A stretch of 64,000 nucleotides of DNA from an uncultured Dokdonia sp. (GCF_947492535.1 NZ_CANLNH010000001.1:1-64000), one strand, 5' to 3'; counted from the stretch's first letter, positions 17,964 to 26,230 are shown. Notes: a model not told the origin generated them from the letters alone. Numbers and translations are program-made.

Positions 17964-19205
17964 ATGAAAATATATTTTTTGGAAGCTACATCAATACATA
18001 AAAACATCATTATCATCGGAGGCGGCGCTGCTGGTTTTTTCACTGCAATCAATATAGCTTCTAATCTTCCAGATGCTTCTATTTTAATTCTAGAGCGAGG
18101 AAAAGAAGTGCTTACAAAAGTGCGTATTTCAGGAGGCGGTAGATGTAATGTTACGCATGCAGAGTTTATTCCAAAAGAATTGTCAAAAAATTATCCTCGT
18201 GGAGAAAGGGAACTTTTAGGTCCTTTTCATTCATTTATGACAGGTGATACAATCTCTTGGTTTGAAAAGCGAGGGGTTGCTCTTAAAATAGAAGAAGATG
18301 GTCGTATGTTTCCTGTTTCTGACTCTTCGGCTACAATTATAGATTGCTTTTTGAAAGAAGCAGATCGGCTTGGTATTAATGTATATAAGAATCATTCAGT
18401 CCAATATATATCCAAAGAAGCCCAAAATTGGTTCTTAAAAACAAATCAAGGTAATTTTACCTGTGATACATTAATTGTGACTACCGGAAGTAATCCCAAA
18501 GTCTGGAAGCTTTTGGAAAATCTAGGGCATACAATTACTCAGGCGGTCCCTTCTTTATTTACATTTAATTGTAAGGATATTCGGATTAAAGATTTGATGG
18601 GGTTATCAAAAGAAGCTTCAGTTGAAGTTTTAGATACAAAACTTCAGTCAGAAGGTCCCTTACTTATTACACATTGGGGATTGAGTGGTCCAGGTATTTT
18701 AAAACTTTCTGCTTGGGGTGCTAGAGAACTGGCCGCAATGGAATATGAATTTACAATTAAAGTAAATTGGTTGTTAGATAGAACGGTAGATGATGTGATG
18801 GAGGAATTAATGAACTTTAAGCATGAGTTTGCAAAACAATCGCCTCATACTTACACACAATTTGATTTGCCTAAAAGGCTTTGGCAAAACTTGCTTACTG
18901 CTGCGACTATTAAAGTAGGGGCTAAATGGGCAGACCTCACTAAAAAACAATTAATCGCTTTAAGTAAAGAACTTACCGAAGGGCTATATCCTATAAAAGG
19001 GAAAAGTATTTTTAAAGAAGAGTTTGTGACTGCTGGTGGTATCAATCTTAAAGAAATCAATTTTAAGACGTTTGAAAGTAAATTGCATAAAAATCTATAC
19101 ATGTCAGGGGAAGTACTTAACATAGATGCGATTACTGGAGGGTTTAACTTTCAAAATGCTTGGACAGGCGGTCATATGATAGCAGAAGCTATTACTAATG
19201 TATAA
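17964..19205 (+). CDS. HI0933/YhiN-family FAD-dependent oxidoreductase
   Basis: 413 residues. A dinucleotide-binding motif (IIIIGGGAAGFFTAINIAS) lies near residues 15-33, followed by the family signature RISGGGRCNVTHA (about 54-66) and a C-terminal FAD-contacting stretch (DAITGGFNFQNAWTGG). This matches the HI0933-like flavoproteins, annotated as NAD(P)/FAD-dependent or aminoacetone-oxidase-like, whose physiological substrate is mostly unknown. Cytoplasmic. It is transcribed divergently from susC and converges on tspO. The ATG is followed by an unusual 12-residue lead before the nucleotide-binding strand; a promoter box abutting the ATG raises the possibility of a TTG start at 17979. Confidence 0.88.
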   Translation: MKIYFLEATSIHKNIIIIGGGAAGFFTAINIASNLPDASILILERGKEVLTKVRISGGGRCNVTHAEFIPKELSKNYPRGERELLGPFHSFMTGDTISWFEKRGVALKIEEDGRMFPVSDSSATIIDCFLKEADRLGINVYKNHSVQYISKEAQNWFLKTNQGNFTCDTLIVTTGSNPKVWKLLENLGHTITQAVPSLFTFNCKDIRIKDLMGLSKEASVEVLDTKLQSEGPLLITHWGLSGPGILKLSAWGARELAAMEYEFTIKVNWLLDRTVDDVMEELMNFKHEFAKQSPHTYTQFDLPKRLWQNLLTAATIKVGAKWADLTKKQLIALSKELTEGLYPIKGKSIFKEEFVTAGGINLKEINFKTFESKLHKNLYMSGEVLNIDAITGGFNFQNAWTGGHMIAEAITNV

Positions 19206-19217
19206 GCATGTATGCGC

Positions 19218-19227
19218 TTTCGCGAAA
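19218..19227. repeat. Iterated palindrome copy 4 (intergenic)
   Basis: In GCGCTTTCGCGAAAGCAT between the convergent HI0933-type and tspO genes. Confidence 0.9.
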
Positions 19228-19282
19228 GCATATAAAATATAAATAGCTGAATAATAGAATATTAAATATATTTTTAGTGAGT

Positions 19283-19759
19283 TTAGTTCAATCTCCAAAT
19301 CTCAAAGTTGAGAATCGTAGCAAAAGCCACCCAACACGCATAAGGAACTAATAAATAAGCAGCACGATTGTCTACAACTTTAAACCATTTAATGGTTAGA
19401 AGTATCATAATGAATAAAATAATGATTTCAATAAGTGCCCAGCTGGGTTGTCTCATTCCAAAAAATAAAATACTCCACATGGCATTTAAAATCAACTGAA
19501 ATCCAAAGTGATATAAAGCCGTTTGCACCCATTTGTGATAAAAGCCTTTGTGCCATACCAACGCTACGGCAACTCCCATCAGTATATATAGGACAGTCCA
19601 AACGGGTCCAAAAATCCAATTTGGAGGATTGAAACTAGGTTTGTTAAGGGTGACATACCAATCTGTAATACTTGATTGTGTCGCAATAGCACCTATCCCG
19701 CCTATAGAAAGGCAGAAGACAACAGCGATTAAAATTTTAAGTAGTAGACGTTTCTTCAT
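19283..19759 (-). CDS. tspO: TspO/MBR-family tryptophan-rich sensory membrane protein
   Basis: 158 residues with five predicted membrane helices, the usual TspO length and topology. Diagnostic stretches are KPSFNPPNWIFGPVWTVLY (helix 1-2 loop and start of helix 2), the aromatic-rich centre with LNAMWSILFF, and the end WVAFATILNFEIWRLN. TspO proteins bind porphyrins and related tetrapyrroles and influence stress and light-dependent regulation in other bacteria. The gene is divergent from mvaD, sharing a 93-base intergenic region. This neighbourhood with isoprenoid genes may be incidental. Confidence 0.92.
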   Translation of the reverse strand: MKKRLLLKILIAVVFCLSIGGIGAIATQSSITDWYVTLNKPSFNPPNWIFGPVWTVLYILMGVAVALVWHKGFYHKWVQTALYHFGFQLILNAMWSILFFGMRQPSWALIEIIILFIMILLTIKWFKVVDNRAAYLLVPYACWVAFATILNFEIWRLN

Positions 19760-19824
19760 TTGGTACTACCAATGTATAAAAAAACTCGTAAAAACTTCCA
19801 TACAAATAATAGAAAGACAACAGT

Positions 19825-19832
19825 TATCTTTG
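19825..19832 (+). promoter_or_regulatory. -7 box (TATCTTTG) of mvaD
   Basis: Exact TAnnTTTG match 20 bases before the mvaD ATG at 19853. It supports that start over the longer in-frame ATG at 19760. No clear -33 element at standard spacing. Confidence 0.55.
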
Positions 19833-19852
19833 CCAAAACTTATAATTCTTAT

Positions 19853-20929
19853 ATGTCTGAAGATTCTTTTGTTTTACATTTAAACACAGCCATACTTTCA
19901 GCCGGATCTGTGTCTTGGCAATCTCCTAGTAATATTGCTTTAGTAAAGTATTGGGGAAAACATGGGGAACAATTACCTCAAAATGCTAGTATAAGCTTTA
20001 CCTTAAGTAATTGTCATACAACCACAATCTTGCATTATACTCAAAAAGAATCTGAAGGATTTGAATTTGAAGTATATCTAGATGGTCAAAAAGAGGTGGG
20101 TTTTGAACCTAAGATTGCTAGTTTTTTTAAACGAATAGAAAAATATGTTCCTTTTATAACAAACTATCGTTTTAAGATTGAGACGTCAAATTCATTTCCG
20201 CATAGTTCAGGAATTGCCTCTTCGGCATCCGGAATGAGTGCATTGTCTTTATGTATTATGGACATAGAGCGACAACTTTCTCCTGAAATGACCGAAAGTT
20301 ATTTTATGCAAAAAGCATCCTTTTTATCTCGTCTAGGATCTGGAAGTGCTTGCCGAAGTTTGGAAGGCCCTCTTATTGTTTGGGGAGCACATCAAGATAT
20401 CTCAAATAGTAGTGATTTGTATGGTACTTCATATCCATACGAAGTGCATTCAAACTTTCAAGAATATCAAGATACGATACTACTAGTAGATAAAGGAGAG
20501 AAACAAGTAAGTAGTACTGTGGGACATGGGTTGATGCATGGGCACGCTTTCGCGAAAGCAAGGTTTACACAGGCTCACGATAATTTAGTCCAGTTAAAAG
20601 AGGTGTTAGCCTCTGGAGATTTGGATGCTTTTATCGCCTTAGTTGAAAGTGAAGCACTCACATTACATGCGATGATGATGACCAGTCATCCTTATTTTAT
20701 ATTGATGAAGCCTAACACACTAGAGATCATAAATCGTATATGGGAGTATAGAGAAAACACAGACTCAAAAGTATGTTTTACACTTGATGCAGGAGCTAAT
20801 GTACATGTGCTATATCCTAAAAAAGAAACCAAAGAGATACACCTTTTTATAGAGAATGAATTGTCAAAGTTTTGCCAAAACAACCACTATATTAATGATA
20901 GCGTGGGAAATGGAGCAAAAAAATTGTAG
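19853..20929 (+). CDS. mvaD: Diphosphomevalonate decarboxylase
   Basis: 359 residues from the chosen ATG at 19853. The alternative ATG at 19760 adds 31 residues, begins upstream of the promoter box and lacks family resemblance. The enzyme converts mevalonate 5-diphosphate to isopentenyl diphosphate using ATP. Visible features are the family N-terminus SNIALVKYWGKHGEQLPQN, the GHMP ATP loop PHSSGIASSASGMSAL (about residue 116) and the catalytic Asp in LDAGANVH (about residue 312). It is followed 29 bases later by mevalonate kinase and then a UbiA-type gene. An iterated palindrome encodes AFAKA in the C-terminal half. Confidence 0.95.
   Translation: MSEDSFVLHLNTAILSAGSVSWQSPSNIALVKYWGKHGEQLPQNASISFTLSNCHTTTILHYTQKESEGFEFEVYLDGQKEVGFEPKIASFFKRIEKYVPFITNYRFKIETSNSFPHSSGIASSASGMSALSLCIMDIERQLSPEMTESYFMQKASFLSRLGSGSACRSLEGPLIVWGAHQDISNSSDLYGTSYPYEVHSNFQEYQDTILLVDKGEKQVSSTVGHGLMHGHAFAKARFTQAHDNLVQLKEVLASGDLDAFIALVESEALTLHAMMMTSHPYFILMKPNTLEIINRIWEYRENTDSKVCFTLDAGANVHVLYPKKETKEIHLFIENELSKFCQNNHYINDSVGNGAKKL
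20548..20557. repeat. Iterated palindrome copy 5 (AFAKA frame)
   Basis: Core of CGCTTTCGCGAAAGCA. It encodes HAFAKAR in mvaD. Confidence 0.9.
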
Positions 20930-20958
20930 ATTTGTATATACTAAGTTAACCTACAACT

Positions 20959-21897
20959 ATGAAAGGCCCCTTATTTTATTCTAAAATTCTTCTTTTCGGA
21001 GAATACGGAATCATCAAAGATTCAAAAGGACTCTCAATACCTTATAACTTTTACAATGGAGCGCTTAAATGCGATGGTAGTACATCTGATGAAGCAGTAG
21101 ACTCTAATGCGAAGTTAACCCAATTTGCATCGCATCTATCTACATTGTCAGAAGCAGAAGATGTACTTGTTCAGTTTGATATTGAGCGATTATCTCAAGA
21201 TTTAGCTAAGGGAATGTATTTTGATTCTAGTATCCCACAAGGATATGGTGTAGGGAGCAGTGGCGCATTAGTAGCTGCTATTTATGATAAGTATGCAACA
21301 GAAAAAATTACAGTTTTAGAAAACTTAACAAGAGAGAAGTTACTAAAACTCAAAGCTATTTTTGGAGCGATGGAATCTTTTTTCCATGGAAAATCTTCAG
21401 GATTAGATCCTTTAAATAGTTATTTAAGCTTACCTATTCTTATTAATAGTAAAGATAATATTGAACCTGCTGGTATTCCTTCACAAGAGCAAGAAGGAAA
21501 AGGAGCTGTGTTTTTATTAGATAGTGGTATTGTAGGAGAGACTGCTCCTATGGTGAATATCTTTATGGAAAACATGAAGCAAGAAGGTTTTCGTAACATG
21601 CTTAAAGATCAGTTTGTAAAACATACAGATGCATGTGTAGATGATTTCTTAAAAGGAGATGTGAAATCACTTTTCGGAAATGTAAAACAACTATCTAAAG
21701 TCGTATTAAGTAATTTTAAGCCTATGATTCCTAAAGCATTCCATACCCTATGGAAACAAGGAATAGAAAGTAATGATTACTATCTGAAGCTTTGTGGTTC
21801 TGGAGGTGGTGGTTATATCTTAGGGTTTACCCAAGATATAGATAAGGCACGTAAAGCACTTCAAGATCATAGATTAGAAGTTGTCTATAATTTTTAA
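20959..21897 (+). CDS. mvk: Mevalonate kinase (GHMP kinase)
   Basis: 312 residues. It phosphorylates mevalonate with ATP. The GHMP kinase pattern is complete: N-terminal KILLFGEYGIIKDSKG, ATP loop QGYGVGSSGALVAA (about residues 94-107), catalytic Asp region SSGLDPL (about 146-152) and glycine-rich motif 3 LCGSGGGG (about 277-284). It has the Bacteroidota form of the family. Phosphomevalonate kinase is not in the window. Located 29 bases after mvaD and 27 bases before the UbiA-type gene, consistent with one isoprenoid operon. Confidence 0.92.
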   Translation: MKGPLFYSKILLFGEYGIIKDSKGLSIPYNFYNGALKCDGSTSDEAVDSNAKLTQFASHLSTLSEAEDVLVQFDIERLSQDLAKGMYFDSSIPQGYGVGSSGALVAAIYDKYATEKITVLENLTREKLLKLKAIFGAMESFFHGKSSGLDPLNSYLSLPILINSKDNIEPAGIPSQEQEGKGAVFLLDSGIVGETAPMVNIFMENMKQEGFRNMLKDQFVKHTDACVDDFLKGDVKSLFGNVKQLSKVVLSNFKPMIPKAFHTLWKQGIESNDYYLKLCGSGGGGYILGFTQDIDKARKALQDHRLEVVYNF

Positions 21898-21924
21898 TTT
21901 TTCCCCTTTATAAGGTTTTTCTAT

Positions 21925-22830
21925 ATGCTTTCGCGAAAAAACAAACGAAGACTTCTTAAGGTGTTTAGTTTGTTTTCTGTAGTGAGAGGGTATAATATTC
22001 TGGTGATTGTACTGGCCCAATACCTCGCATCTATATTTATATTATCCTCGGGTAGAACATTAAGAGAAGTTGTCTTTGATCTCAATCTTTTTATGCTTGT
22101 TATTGCTTCTGCAGCAACCATTGCAGGCGGATATATCATCAATAACTTTTACGATTCAGAAAAAGATTTAATTAATAGACCTCGCAAAACAATGTTGGAT
22201 AGATTGGTAAGTCAAAATACCAAACTCTCTTTTTATTTTGTATTGAATTTTCTGGCCGTTATTGCTGCTAGTTATGTCTCATTTAGAGCAGTTGTCTTTT
22301 TTGCGATTTATATTTTTGGCATTTGGTTATATTCTCATAAGTTGAAGAAGAGACCTTTTATAGGAAATCTTACCGCGGCAGTACTAGCCATTACTCCTTT
22401 CTTCGCTATCTTTTTGTATTACAAAAACCTCGATACCGTCATTTTTGTACATGCTAGTTTTTTGTTTTTGGTGATTGCAATGCGCGAACTCACAAAGGAT
22501 TTAGAAAATTTAAAGGGAGATTTGGCACAAGGATATCGAACAATTCCTATTGTGTTTGGAGAAAAAACGTCCAAATGGATGCTTACCGCCTTAGCAGGTC
22601 TGACAATAATACCAGTTTATTTCTTAATCAATCATTTTGAAGTAGGATATATGGATTTTTACTTTTATGCGAGTGTAATTGCATTACTCTTTTTTTTAGG
22701 AGCCTTATGGAAATCACAAGCAAAACTTCATTATTTATTATTACATAATATTTTAAAGTTTATTATTGTAGCAGGTGTTTTTTGTATCGTCCTCATCAAA
22801 CCTAATGAATGGTTACGATTTATTACTTAA
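21925..22830 (+). CDS. UbiA-family prenyltransferase (geranylgeranylglycerol-phosphate synthase-like)
   Basis: 301 residues with about eight to nine membrane helices. The first Asp-rich motif is NNFYDSEKDLINRP (residues about 73-86) and the second lies around ELTKDLENLKGD (about 188-199), the two metal/diphosphate-binding sites of UbiA enzymes. These transfer prenyl chains to aromatic or polar acceptors; the form next to mevalonate genes in Bacteroidota is often annotated as geranylgeranylglycerol-phosphate geranylgeranyltransferase, but the acceptor is unproven. The ATG directly precedes an iterated palindrome, so residues 2-5 (LSRK) are palindrome-encoded. Confidence 0.85.
   Translation: MLSRKNKRRLLKVFSLFSVVRGYNILVIVLAQYLASIFILSSGRTLREVVFDLNLFMLVIASAATIAGGYIINNFYDSEKDLINRPRKTMLDRLVSQNTKLSFYFVLNFLAVIAASYVSFRAVVFFAIYIFGIWLYSHKLKKRPFIGNLTAAVLAITPFFAIFLYYKNLDTVIFVHASFLFLVIAMRELTKDLENLKGDLAQGYRTIPIVFGEKTSKWMLTALAGLTIIPVYFLINHFEVGYMDFYFYASVIALLFFLGALWKSQAKLHYLLLHNILKFIIVAGVFCIVLIKPNEWLRFIT
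21929..21938. repeat. Iterated palindrome copy 6 (LSRK frame, at a gene start)
   Basis: GCTTTCGCGAAAAA one base after the UbiA-type ATG. Only the left GC flank is kept. Encodes MLSRK. Confidence 0.85.
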
Positions 22831-22845
22831 TCATATACTGCAGAT

Positions 22846-23610
22846 TTAAGAAGGTCTTTTTTCACTTAAATACTTCCAGTACCTTTTTGGGACATGCTGC
22901 ATATGTAACTTCATGTTTTTCCGTGATGCAATGTTGGTGCTCTTAAAGTAATTTTGCCATAATTCTTCGTATTGTAGTTCTTCTTCTGTAAAGTAAATAG
23001 TTGCTTTTGATGGTGTGTTAACGTCAGAAGTAAGTGCTAGTTCAATCGTTTCTACCGTATGAAGGTCATAATAGATACCATACTTTCGCTTGAGATCATA
23101 GATGAGCCATTTTTGATCTGCGTATCGTTTTTTAAAATGATTTGAGTTGAGAGGTAAGACATTAAAATCGGGTGCTATTGTAGCGAAATAGATGTTGTCC
23201 TTTGTTTCGCGAAAGCGTACAAAAGCATCCATACGGTGTTTTTCTCGGCCTACCATTTTAACGACTTTTCGTATTTGAACCACATCAAAATCAGTGTAGT
23301 CTTCTATAGATGTTTGGTGTTTAAAAAGCTTTACAATATAAGAGAGTAGTGTGTTTTCAATACCTTCTTTTTCACTCAAAAAAGCACGATAGATGGCTGT
23401 TGTAGTTATGGCACCTCCAGTTTGTTTGAGACCTTTCCAAACACGTTCGGCCTTTACAGAATCTGTAGTGATGGTTTCTTTTGTGTCAAAAATAGATAAC
23501 GCATTATTGTAATTAGGGACAATAGATAGTGATGTCGGTTTTTGTTCATAGTATTCAAAAACACAGGTAAGAAATCCTTCAAAAGAACTGTCATATCTAT
23601 AAATAGCCAT
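22846..23610 (-). CDS. TIGR03915-type probable DNA metabolism protein
   Basis: 254 residues from Met at 23610 (MAIYRYDSSFEGFLTCVFE); the upstream Met at 23652 would overlap the preceding gene. The opening matches the TIGR03915/DUF4130 family, found next to or fused with uracil-DNA-glycosylase-like and radical SAM partners and annotated as a probable DNA metabolism protein. Conserved-looking segments include KMVGREKHRMDAFVRF and the C-terminal HVPKRYWKYL. It begins 13 bases after its radical SAM partner ends. Cytoplasmic; reaction unknown. An iterated palindrome encodes RFRE in the middle. The family name is from recall of the pattern. Confidence 0.8.
   Translation of the reverse strand: MAIYRYDSSFEGFLTCVFEYYEQKPTSLSIVPNYNNALSIFDTKETITTDSVKAERVWKGLKQTGGAITTTAIYRAFLSEKEGIENTLLSYIVKLFKHQTSIEDYTDFDVVQIRKVVKMVGREKHRMDAFVRFRETKDNIYFATIAPDFNVLPLNSNHFKKRYADQKWLIYDLKRKYGIYYDLHTVETIELALTSDVNTPSKATIYFTEEELQYEELWQNYFKSTNIASRKNMKLHMQHVPKRYWKYLSEKRPS
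23205..23214. repeat. Iterated palindrome copy 7 (FRE frame)
   Basis: TTTCGCGAAAGCG, right flank only. Encodes VRFRE in the TIGR03915-type gene. Confidence 0.85.
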
Positions 23611-23623
23611 GGTGATATTGGTG

Positions 23624-24907
23624 TTATATAACAAGAGGCGTTTGTGTGTCAAATAAGTTAAGCTGGTTGCTATATGCTTTTCTAAACTTACTAGTACTCT
23701 CTTGCATGATCAGGCTTTTGAGCTGGCCAGGTGTTCTGTCTTTTGTTTCAAAATCTTTGGAATCACAAGTGATAAAATATTTAGCTCTATTCATAGCGAT
23801 ACCTATATTTTTGAGGTGTTCCCAATTGAGGTTTCGGTATTTTCGCGCCTGTATGATTTTATGTACAGACCGCATCCCTACACCAGGAATTCGAGCAAGT
23901 ACATGCTTACTGGCTTTATTAATATTTACAGGGAATTTCTCAAGATTTCTAAGTGCCCAGCTTAGTTTTGGGTCAATATCTGCATCGAGGTTAGGATGCT
24001 CTTTTGTGAGTAATTCTTTGACATCAAATCCATAAAATCGAAGTAACCAATCTGCTTGATATAATCTATTTTCTCGTAACATAGGAACTTCTGTACCTAT
24101 AGAAGGCAAACGATCATCATAACTTATAGGAATATACCCAGAGTAGTAGACGCGTTTCATGTGGAAGTTTTTATAAAAATGAGCACTTGTATACATGATT
24201 TGAGCATCAGTTTCTCCAGTAGCTCCGATAATCATTTGCGTACTTTGACCAGCAGGCGCATAGACAGGCGTGCTTTTAATGATTTTCTTTTCACTTTTAT
24301 ATTGAATGATTTCGTTTTTAACCTTTAACATAGGTTTTATAAAATCTTCTCTTTTTTTATCAGGTGCTAGTAGTTTGAGTCCTGATACGGTCGGAATTTC
24401 AATATTGACAGAAAGTCGATCTGCATATAAACCTGCTTCACGCATTAACTCATCACTAGCACCGGGAATAGACTTAAGATGTATATACCCATTAAAGTTT
24501 TCTTCTTCTCGTAATTTTTTTGCTACGGCAACAAGCCTCTCCATGGTATAATCAGCATTTTTAAAAATGCCGCTACTTAAGAAGAGACCTTCTATATAGT
24601 TTCTGCGGTAGAAATTAATAGTTAAGTCAACGACTTCTTGTACTTTAAAAGCAGCCCTTTTAATATCATTGCTTTTTCGAGTGACACAATAAGCACAGTC
24701 AAAAATACAGTGGTTTGTCAGCAAAATTTTTAATAAAGAAACACATCGTCCATCTTCAGTATAACTATGACAAATACCCATGCCACTGCTATCGCCTAAC
24801 CCTTTGTTTTTATTAGCACGTTTGCTTCCGCTAGAAGAGCAGGAAACATCATACTTTGCTGCATCGGCAAGGATATTGAGTTTTTCTTTAATTCGGTCAA
24901 AATTCAT
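23624..24907 (-). CDS. Radical SAM protein, putative DNA modification/repair (TIGR03916-type)
   Basis: 427 residues. The radical SAM cluster motif is CIFDCAYC (Cys 67, 71 and 74). Two further cysteines just upstream (CHSYTEDGRC) are conserved in this family. A C-terminal helix-hairpin-helix (KHVLARIPGVGMRSVHKI) suggests DNA contact. It matches the radical SAM family that co-occurs with TIGR03915 proteins and is predicted to act in DNA modification or repair; no reaction has been assigned to my knowledge. It is the first gene of a two-gene minus-strand operon with the partner 13 bases downstream. A TATTTTTG box lies 15 bases upstream of the start. Confidence 0.85.
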   Translation of the reverse strand: MNFDRIKEKLNILADAAKYDVSCSSSGSKRANKNKGLGDSSGMGICHSYTEDGRCVSLLKILLTNHCIFDCAYCVTRKSNDIKRAAFKVQEVVDLTINFYRRNYIEGLFLSSGIFKNADYTMERLVAVAKKLREEENFNGYIHLKSIPGASDELMREAGLYADRLSVNIEIPTVSGLKLLAPDKKREDFIKPMLKVKNEIIQYKSEKKIIKSTPVYAPAGQSTQMIIGATGETDAQIMYTSAHFYKNFHMKRVYYSGYIPISYDDRLPSIGTEVPMLRENRLYQADWLLRFYGFDVKELLTKEHPNLDADIDPKLSWALRNLEKFPVNINKASKHVLARIPGVGMRSVHKIIQARKYRNLNWEHLKNIGIAMNRAKYFITCDSKDFETKDRTPGQLKSLIMQESTSKFRKAYSNQLNLFDTQTPLVI

Positions 24908-24922
24908 AAAATGGATTTATTC

Positions 24923-24930
24923 CAAAAATA
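24923..24930 (-). promoter_or_regulatory. -7 box (TATTTTTG) of the radical SAM operon
   Basis: Minus-strand match to TAnnTTTG, 15 bases upstream of the ATG at 24907. No -33 element at the usual spacing. Confidence 0.45.
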
Positions 24931-24975
24931 AAGAATATTTCCATTTATTATGTATTTCGTTCAAAATTTAACGTT

Positions 24976-24985
24976 TTTCGCGAAA
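24976..24985. repeat. Iterated palindrome copy 8 (intergenic)
   Basis: GTTTTTCGCGAAAGCG between the divergent radical SAM and nitrilase genes; right GC flank only. Confidence 0.85.
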
Positions 24986-25038
24986 GCGAATTTTAGGTAG
25001 ACCGACTATCATTTTTTGTATTTTTAGAAAAAAATTGA

Positions 25039-26004
25039 ATGACACATCCAGAGAATCATCTTAAAATAGCCATGGCGCAAATTGCTCCTGTTTGGCTTAA
25101 TAAACAAGCAACCTTAGAGAAAATTAAAAAATCCATTACAGAAGCAGCTCAAGAAGGAGCAGAGCTTATCGTGTTTGGAGAAGGCGTATTACCAGGCTAT
25201 CCGTATTGGTTAGCACTCACTGGAGGTGCCGAGTGGAATAAAGATGTAGTGAAAGAGCTACATGCACACTACGCTCGTAACTGTGTTGATATTGATGCAG
25301 GCGATTTAGAAGAGGTGTGTGCGCTTTCGCGAAAGCATAACATAGCCATTTACTTAGGTATTATTGAACGTCCACAAGATCGAGGTGGACATAGTTTATA
25401 CGCTTCTTTGGTTTATATAAACCAAGAAGGGGAGATACAATCAGTACATCGTAAATTACAGCCTACCTATGATGAACGTTTAACGTGGGCGCCTGGAGAT
25501 GGCCATGGACTACAAGTACATCCTTTAAAACAATTTACTGTTGGCGGACTAAACTGTTGGGAAAATTGGATGCCGTTACCACGTGCAGCTTTATATGGAC
25601 AAGGTGAAAATTTACATATTGCTGTTTGGCCAGGAAGTGATTATAATACGAAAGATATTACCCGATTTATAGCGAGAGAATCACGTTCTTTTGTGGTGTC
25701 TGTATCAAGTAGAATGCTTAGATCAGACTTTCCAAAAGACACACCTCATTATGATGAGTTGGTGAAGAACGCTCCAGAATTGTTATCGAATGGAGGGTCA
25801 TGCATTGCTGGACCTGATGGAGAATTTATAGTACATCCAGACATTACTACAGAAGGGAATATATATCATACTATTGATTTTAATCGTGTGTATGAAGAAC
25901 GACAAAACTTTGATGCAGTAGGACATTATTCACGCCCAGATGTAACGCAATTAAGTGTAAATAGAGAACGTCAGAGTACGATTAAGTTGTCTCCCTCATC
26001 CTAA
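25039..26004 (+). CDS. Nitrilase-superfamily carbon-nitrogen hydrolase
   Basis: 321 residues. The catalytic Glu-Lys-Cys triad is visible: Glu 48 in FGEGVLPGYPYW, Lys 139 in HRKLQPTYDE and Cys 173 in GGLNCWENWMP. The NCWEN form is typical of true nitrilases, which turn nitriles directly into carboxylic acid and ammonia, rather than amidases. Cytoplasmic. It stands alone with a strong terminator downstream. Its last residues (LSPSS) and stop codon lie inside a dispersed palindromic repeat, so the C-terminus may have been rewritten by that insertion. An iterated palindrome encodes ALSRK at about residue 97. The natural nitrile substrate is unknown. Confidence 0.9.
   Translation: MTHPENHLKIAMAQIAPVWLNKQATLEKIKKSITEAAQEGAELIVFGEGVLPGYPYWLALTGGAEWNKDVVKELHAHYARNCVDIDAGDLEEVCALSRKHNIAIYLGIIERPQDRGGHSLYASLVYINQEGEIQSVHRKLQPTYDERLTWAPGDGHGLQVHPLKQFTVGGLNCWENWMPLPRAALYGQGENLHIAVWPGSDYNTKDITRFIARESRSFVVSVSSRMLRSDFPKDTPHYDELVKNAPELLSNGGSCIAGPDGEFIVHPDITTEGNIYHTIDFNRVYEERQNFDAVGHYSRPDVTQLSVNRERQSTIKLSPSS
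25325..25334. repeat. Iterated palindrome copy 9 (LSRK frame)
   Basis: Core of GCGCTTTCGCGAAAGCAT. Encodes CALSRKH in the nitrilase; only 349 bases from copy 8, the closest pair in the window. Confidence 0.9.
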
Positions 26005-26030
26005 CCTTCTCCCAGAGTGAGAAGGAACTT
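25991..26030 (+). repeat. REP-like palindromic element, copy A
   Basis: Contains CCTAACCTTC, a small hairpin (CCTTCTC 26005-26011 with GAGAAGG 26019-26025) and GGAA. It overlaps the last codons and stop of the nitrilase gene. The same layout recurs at 26145 and, inverted, at 26196. Confidence 0.65.
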
Positions 26031-26046
26031 TTTAGAGGTATATAAC

Positions 26047-26095
26047 ATTAAAAATAGAGTACTGCTCTAAAATAGAGCAGTACTCTATTTTTAAT
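26047..26095 (+). terminator. Terminator of the nitrilase gene
   Basis: Perfect 23-bp inverted repeat (26047-26069 with 26073-26095) with an AAA loop. The stem contains AGAGTACTGCTCTA and ends in a T-run on the plus strand. Confidence 0.8.
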
Positions 26096-26144
26096 TTAAA
26101 GGAACATATTATTTACAATTAAAAAGCTACTCATCTCTTCTACA

Positions 26145-26175
26145 CTTCCCTAACCTTCCTTTTTAGGAGGGAATA
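26145..26175 (+). repeat. REP-like palindromic element, copy B
   Basis: CCCTAACCTTCC, short loop, AGGAGGGAA: same design and orientation as the element at 25991. Confidence 0.6.
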
Positions 26176-26195
26176 CTCGTATGCATATTTTGAAA

Positions 26196-26230
26196 TTTCC
26201 CCTCTAGTAAGAGGGGATTAAGGGGTGTGT
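26196..26230 (-). repeat. REP-like palindromic element, copy C (inverted)
   Basis: An 8-bp hairpin TCCCCTCT (26198-26205) with AGAGGGGA (26210-26217), then ATTAAGGGGTGTGT. On the minus strand this reads CCCCTTAATCCCCTC, hairpin, GAGGGGAA, the same plan as copies A and B. Confidence 0.6.

Noticed and set aside
23646-24035. A 129-codon open frame on the plus strand opposite the radical SAM gene
   Set aside because: It mirrors a strongly motif-bearing gene on the other strand and has no domain of its own.
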